A stretch of 64,000 bases of DNA from Planctomycetota bacterium. Its GTDB lineage: Bacteria; Planctomycetota; Phycisphaerae; Phycisphaerales; UBA1924. Location of the stretch: positions 1-64,000 of the forward strand of contig RFGH01000224.1 of the NCBI GenBank assembly GCA_003696675.1. Direction: 5' to 3'. The translations under genes were made by a program, and so were the position numbers. The stretch's first letter is position 1. Each line of letters starts with the position of its first letter. Positions 59,506 to 64,000 of the stretch are shown one piece after another. Below the pieces are notes generated by a model. It searched no databases, had not been told where the DNA came from, and was given only the letters and a program-made list of their open reading frames with translations.

Positions 59506-62500
59506 ATGCGTCCCGACAGCGTCGTATTTCTGCCCCGCTTCGAGACGCTGTGCCGCGAGGTCATCGCCCCGGCCGTCTGGCCGGCCCAACACCCGTTGGC
59601 GGTGGGGCAGTGGGGGTGTTCGGAGCGATTCGCGATCGAGTCGGCCCAGCGTGCATCCTTTGAGCCGGTCACCCTGCCCTATGCGTGGGGGCCCGCATGG
59701 TCGACCCGTTGGTTTCGGCTCAGCGGAACGGTTCCTTCTGGGCTGAGGGCTCAGGGGCCGCACCAGCGTCTGCGGCTGCGGGTGGATACCGGCACGGAGG
59801 CGACAGTTTGGTACGGAGCGACCCCGATCCGCGGGGTGGAAGAGAACCGGGACGCGGTTGACCTGCCCGATCTGGCGTCGGGGCAGCCGGTCGATGTGCT
59901 GGTCGAAGCGGCGTGCAACCACCCATTCGGCGACCAGGTGTTCACATGGGACAGCCGCGAGCGGGGCGAGCGTTGGCGGTCATCGACTCCGGGTCTGCTG
60001 TCGCGGGCCGAGGTGGCGGTGTTCGATGAGATGGTTTGGCGGTTGTTGACGCGGATGCGATTCGGCTCGCAACTGCTGTCATTGCTCGATCCACGCTCGG
60101 TCCGGGCGCAGGACTTGTATGCCTGCCTTCGGCATGCCGCGGATGCCGTGGACGATGCCGATGTTCCCGGTTCAGCGGAGCGAGCGCTCGCGATCCTGAA
60201 TCAGGGATTGGCTCGTTCAGCACCCGGCTCTGCGCCGAGACTGATCTGTGTGGCGCACGCCCACATCGACACGGCATGGCTCTGGACGATCGCTGAAACA
60301 CGGCGGAAAACAGTCCGATCCTGGACGAACGCACTGGACCTGATGGACCAGGATCCGGATTTGCACTTTATGTGCTCGCAGCCCCAGCAGTACGCGTGGC
60401 TGGAAACCGATGCCCCCTCGGTCTTCGAGCGTATCAAGGCCAAGGCGGCGGAGGGAAGGTGGGAGCCGGTAGGTTCAATGTGGGTCGAGCCGGACACGCT
60501 GATTCCGTCGGGAGAGTCACTCGTGCGGCAGATGCTGTACGGGGTTCGCTACTTCGAGTCCCGCTTTGGAGCAAACGGAAGGCAGACATGTGTATATCTC
60601 CCCGATACATTCGGCTTCCCTCCGTGTCTCCCGACCATCATGCGGTCTTGCGGGGTGAGCGTGTTCATCACGAACAAGCTGGCCTGGAATCAGGCGAACA
60701 CCTTTCCGCACACCTCTTTCCGGTGGCGTGGGCTGGACGGCTGTGAGGTGCTCGCTCACAACACGCCCGGCGGAGATTACAACGCCACGCTGACGCCGAA
60801 GGAGCTCGTCCGAGCCGCCGATCATGTGCGTGGGCGTGACCAAGCCGGTCTGATGGGCCCGGCGGTGGCATTGCAGCCCTTCGGTTTCGGTGACGGCGGC
60901 GGCGGGCCTACCGCCGAGATGGTTGAGCGAGCCAGGGCGGGCTCGGATTGTGACGGGCTGCCGAGAGCCGAGCTCGGATCGGTGCATACACTTATCGATG
61001 CGTTACACGAGGAGGACGAACAGGCAGGCGGGTTGCCGGTCTGGGACGGCCCGCTTGATCTGGAACTGCACCGCGGCACCCTGACCACACATGCGTGGCT
61101 GAAGCGAGCGAACGCGGAAGGTGAGCGGCTGCTCCGTTCGGCCGAGCTCATCGCATTCGGGCGGACCAACACAGAGGACGCTTGGCAGACCCAGCTCGAC
61201 GGGGCCTGGGAGCGATTGCTGCTCAACCAGTTCCACGACATCCTTCCTGGCTCGTCAATTGCCCCGGTCTACGAAGACGCGCGGCGCGATCAGGAGTTTG
61301 TGGCAAGGTCTGCCAAGCGCGTGCGTGCGGCGGGCGCCGGGGCTGGTCAGCCGATGGTTCTGAACACCGCTTCAGATCCCGCGAGTGGAGTGGTGGAAAC
61401 AGCGAACGGCTTGCGGTATGTGGATGCGGCCGCTTATGCCTTGGGAGAAATCCTTTCTGGCCGGAACCCTCCGAGTGTCGAGGTGGACGGGCGGCGTGTC
61501 TCGAACGGGTTGGTGAGCTTTGAGTTGGACGACTGCGGTCGGCTGGCACACCTATCGGTCGGTGGGGGCGTGAATCTCGCTTCGGACCGGCCGCTCAACG
61601 AGCTGAGGCTTTACCGGGATCGTCCCATGAACTGGGATGCCTGGGACATCGATCTGGATTACGAGCGGCTGCTTGTCTGGTCGAACGATCGGCCGACCCA
61701 GGTCAATCTGGTTCGGAGCGATCCGCTGCGGGTGGAATGGCAGGTTTCAGGCGTGGCAGGTGGATCGGCGTATCGCCAGACATTCCGGCTGGACGCGGGT
61801 TCACCATTCGTGGAGGTTGATACGGAGATCGACTGGCAGGAAAACCACCGTTTGCTGCGTACCGAATCGACCGTGCCGGTGCGTGCGGAACGGGCGACGG
61901 TCGGTACCCAGTTCGGCTATGTGACGCGTCCAAACCACCGGAACACGAGTCACGATCGGTTCGCGTTCGAGTTCGCGTGCCACCGTTGGATGGACCTTTC
62001 GGAGCCGGGGCAGGGGTTGGCGGTGCTCGCGGATGCGATCTATGGACGCAGCGTTCATGGCGGCACGATGGGGCTCTCCTTGTTGCGGTCGCCGAGCCAT
62101 CCCGATCCGGCAGCCGATCGCGGCGTGAACCGCCTCCGCTATGCGTACATGCCCCACACCGGAGACTGGCGGAGTGCTGATGTGGATCGATATGCCCAAT
62201 CGTTCTGCGAACCGTTGCATCTGCTGGATGCCGCGGGGCCCGTACGACCGTTCTCGATTGATCGCGGGCTTGATGACCGTATCGAAGTGGCGGCGTTCAA
62301 GCGGGCCGCGGATGCGGCGACTGGGCGGGTGCTGCGGCTGGTCGAAACCCGGGGGCGTCACGCCGAGATCACGGTGCGCTTCGAGCTTCCGACCCGCTCG
62401 ATCCGTATCGTGGATGCGCTGGAACGCCCGATCTCAGGGCATGAGCCGCATGAGGGTGCAGAGGTTCGACTGCGGGTGCGTCCGTTCGAGTTGATCACTC

Positions 62501-62520
62501 TGATGGCGACCATGGGCTGA
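59506..62520 (+). CDS. Alpha-mannosidase (GH38)
   Basis: 1004 residues. No signal peptide at the start (MRPDSVVFLPRFETLCREVI), so probably cytoplasmic. Zinc and catalytic features: AHAHIDTAWLWTIAETRRKT (His251/His253/Asp255), RWEPVGSMWVEPDTLIPSGE, nucleophile VYLPDTFGFPPCLP (Asp367), and the NQFHDILPGSSIAPVYEDA (His) segment. C-terminal beta domains follow. It should cleave alpha-linked mannose. It lies 4 bp from the convergent FAD protein gene. Confidence 0.95.
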   Translation: MRPDSVVFLPRFETLCREVIAPAVWPAQHPLAVGQWGCSERFAIESAQRASFEPVTLPYAWGPAWSTRWFRLSGTVPSGLRAQGPHQRLRLRVDTGTEATVWYGATPIRGVEENRDAVDLPDLASGQPVDVLVEAACNHPFGDQVFTWDSRERGERWRSSTPGLLSRAEVAVFDEMVWRLLTRMRFGSQLLSLLDPRSVRAQDLYACLRHAADAVDDADVPGSAERALAILNQGLARSAPGSAPRLICVAHAHIDTAWLWTIAETRRKTVRSWTNALDLMDQDPDLHFMCSQPQQYAWLETDAPSVFERIKAKAAEGRWEPVGSMWVEPDTLIPSGESLVRQMLYGVRYFESRFGANGRQTCVYLPDTFGFPPCLPTIMRSCGVSVFITNKLAWNQANTFPHTSFRWRGLDGCEVLAHNTPGGDYNATLTPKELVRAADHVRGRDQAGLMGPAVALQPFGFGDGGGGPTAEMVERARAGSDCDGLPRAELGSVHTLIDALHEEDEQAGGLPVWDGPLDLELHRGTLTTHAWLKRANAEGERLLRSAELIAFGRTNTEDAWQTQLDGAWERLLLNQFHDILPGSSIAPVYEDARRDQEFVARSAKRVRAAGAGAGQPMVLNTASDPASGVVETANGLRYVDAAAYALGEILSGRNPPSVEVDGRRVSNGLVSFELDDCGRLAHLSVGGGVNLASDRPLNELRLYRDRPMNWDAWDIDLDYERLLVWSNDRPTQVNLVRSDPLRVEWQVSGVAGGSAYRQTFRLDAGSPFVEVDTEIDWQENHRLLRTESTVPVRAERATVGTQFGYVTRPNHRNTSHDRFAFEFACHRWMDLSEPGQGLAVLADAIYGRSVHGGTMGLSLLRSPSHPDPAADRGVNRLRYAYMPHTGDWRSADVDRYAQSFCEPLHLLDAAGPVRPFSIDRGLDDRIEVAAFKRAADAATGRVLRLVETRGRHAEITVRFELPTRSIRIVDALERPISGHEPHEGAEVRLRVRPFELITLMATMG

Positions 62521-62524
62521 GTTT

Positions 62525-64000
62525 TCAAGACTCCCAAGGCCACGAAACGGGCATGCCCTGCCCGACTGCTTCGCTACGCAGCCGAGCTACGGCTTCGGAG
62601 TTCTCGCAGACAGCGAATGGCTCGGTCCCGTGTGTCAAGCACCAAGCGCCAAGCAGGCCGGCGGCTTCGCCGATTGCCCATTCGACCGGGTGGAGCCTGG
62701 TGCATCCATTCGCGACATGCGACACACCGAGGGCTTTGCCGGCGGCGATGAGGTTCCGTACCCTGACCGGCACGAGCGATGAGAGCGGGATGCGGAAAGG
62801 GCATGCCGGCACATAGACATTGTTTCTGCCAGCCGCCGTTGGATGCAGGTCGATCGGGTAGTGTCCGATGGCGATCGAATCAGGGAAGGGTTCGCCTGCT
62901 CCCCACGGTGTGGCGTTCTGGTTGGGTCGGCCGTCGCGTTTGCGCTGCTCGGTTCCGACATGGGCTTCGGTGAGCATGGTGCGGGCGAGTAGACGCCGGG
63001 GCTCGCGGATGTACGCGGCCTTGGCAAACCCGTCGTGGGTTCCCAGTTCATCTCCCCGCAGTCGCAGTCCGGGATAGCCTGTGCCGCCATCATGCCGTGG
63101 GGCTTCGGTCTGCATCCAATACAAGAGACACCGCGACTGTTCGCGGGCCGCCTCGTAGGCATTCGCTCGTTGAGGGTCTGAGACGCCGAGAAGAATGTGC
63201 TGCCAGTGGTCCATCTGGACCCAGTTGACAAGGCATACATCGGGGTATTCAGCGGCGTGGGTTTCCAGGTATGCCGCCCGGTTAACGATCCGGCGGTATC
63301 GCCAGAGTTCCAACAGCCCCTCCTCCGGCTCGTCTGGCCAGGGGACCATTGGCAGCGTGCGACCTTTGAGGGCGTCGTGCGATGGCACGGTCCAACTCAT
63401 GAGCGGGCCTGTCCACGGAGGGGCCATCTCCGGGACATAGGTACGCCACCGGTCATACCCCGAAGGGCGGTCGATCGTGTGGTCTTCCTCCGGGCGGTGC
63501 TCCATGGCGAAGCACCAGCTGAATGCCTGCTGATCCCGTTCGTCGTGGGATTGCCCTTGGCGGAGATCAGTCCGGGCGTGAAGCTCACCGAAAACCGCTT
63601 GTGATTCGGCACCGATCAGGGACTCTACCGAGCCGAGGTCGAGCACATCGCCAAGGTCTGTGGCATCGAGGACGAGGTTGGCTTCGATGGCGATGTCCTC
63701 GTTTGTGCGCGCGTCTCGGAAAATCACGCACGAAATGCGGTCATCGGAGTGTTCCGCGCGGAACAGTATGAGCCCGGTGCGCAGGTCGATGTTGCATGCA
63801 AAGGATGACCGCGTGATGGTGTTTCTGAGGACTTGCTCGATCACACGCGGCTCTGCGCACAGCCGGCTGACCCAGCCGGCGCCGGGGTTGAGGTTGGGCA
63901 TGGCGGCCACCTTGGGGCGGAGCGGGCGGTGGGTTCGGTACCACTCGCGGACCTCGTGGCGGAGTTGTGCGTACGCAGCGGTTGCTCCCACGAAACCGGC
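62525..64000 (-). CDS. FAD-dependent oxidoreductase, 5'-truncated
   Basis: At least 490 residues; the frame runs off the window end, so the N-terminal GxGxxG nucleotide-binding motif is not seen. Present: an ANLVLDATDLGDVLDLGSVE segment (typical of FAD-dependent dehydrogenase-like proteins of the PF12831 type), ECRAMEHRPEE-like region (FSWCFAMEHRPEEDH), RNLIAAGKALGVSHVANGCTRLHPVEWAIGEAAG with the conserved second FAD contact. These proteins are common in planctomycete carbohydrate clusters; substrate unknown. Possibly an operon partner of something beyond the window. Confidence 0.8.
   Translation of the reverse strand, partial: AGFVGATAAYAQLRHEVREWYRTHRPLRPKVAAMPNLNPGAGWVSRLCAEPRVIEQVLRNTITRSSFACNIDLRTGLILFRAEHSDDRISCVIFRDARTNEDIAIEANLVLDATDLGDVLDLGSVESLIGAESQAVFGELHARTDLRQGQSHDERDQQAFSWCFAMEHRPEEDHTIDRPSGYDRWRTYVPEMAPPWTGPLMSWTVPSHDALKGRTLPMVPWPDEPEEGLLELWRYRRIVNRAAYLETHAAEYPDVCLVNWVQMDHWQHILLGVSDPQRANAYEAAREQSRCLLYWMQTEAPRHDGGTGYPGLRLRGDELGTHDGFAKAAYIREPRRLLARTMLTEAHVGTEQRKRDGRPNQNATPWGAGEPFPDSIAIGHYPIDLHPTAAGRNNVYVPACPFRIPLSSLVPVRVRNLIAAGKALGVSHVANGCTRLHPVEWAIGEAAGLLGAWCLTHGTEPFAVCENSEAVARLRSEAVGQGMPVSWPWES

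Overview
The window is high-GC DNA from what I infer to be a Planctomycetota member, probably class Phycisphaerae. The inference rests on three things: several secreted proteins share a Cys-bounded, duplicated dockerin-like C-terminus (C...NIFDIQAF...GLYN...GCP); there is a prepilin-like protein with a long H-x-DG-type tail; and the compacted S10-spc-alpha ribosomal locus carries unusual protein extensions. No rRNA, insertion sequence, phage or CRISPR array was seen. One tRNA-Ser (GGA) is present.

Layout. 1-6.3 kb: 3' end of cdsA, a coiled-coil protein with a decayed zinc ribbon, then on the minus strand ruvB, an M28 peptidase lipoprotein and an unknown secreted protein. 6.4-22.4 kb: ribosomal supercluster on the plus strand, rpsJ-rplC-rplD-rplW-rplB-rpsS-rplV-rpsC-rplP-rpmC-rpsQ-rplN-rplX-rplE-rpsN-rpsH-rplF-rplR-rpsE-rplO-secY-map-rpmJ-rpsM-rpsK-rpoA-rplQ, closed by a strong terminator. 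It lacks rpmD, adk, infA and rpsD at their usual places. It carries an L22 fused to an XRE-like helix-turn-helix domain, zinc-ligand-poor S14 and L36, a terminator-like hairpin between rpsJ and rplC, and about 200 nt of highly foldable DNA between rplC and rplD. 22.4-25 kb: pheS and three small membrane proteins.

25-46 kb: an alpha-glucan and sugar region. It holds two secreted GH13 enzymes, a secreted GH31 alpha-glucosidase, a ribose/galactose-type ABC transporter, a starch-binding-domain esterase, a sodium:solute symporter, and large secreted proteins with dockerin-like tails. A 9-bp motif, ACGAAAGTA, lies in front of all three glycosidases and may be a shared operator. An AT-richer pair (prepilin-like protein and parallel beta-helix protein, 34.3-37.6 kb) sits inside this region.

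46-50.6 kb: polyamine genes speA-speB-orf on the minus strand, divergent from a deoxyhypusine-synthase-like gene. 50.6-56 kb: tRNA-Ser, then a stress cluster (Hsp20, a 46-residue basic microprotein, a second Hsp20, HtrA/DegP, a CbpA-like DnaJ with a half-size zinc finger and a CbpM-like partner), with a sigma-54-like promoter in front of the first Hsp20. 56-64 kb: thioredoxin-like protein, acyltransferase-like membrane protein with lysA, GH38 alpha-mannosidase and a truncated FAD-dependent oxidoreductase.

Best candidates for something new: the rplC-rplD structured RNA, the HTH-L22 fusion, the three-site operator of the glycosidase genes, and the sigma-54-like stress promoter with its embedded microprotein. 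All reading was by eye; no alignment, folding or database search was run.
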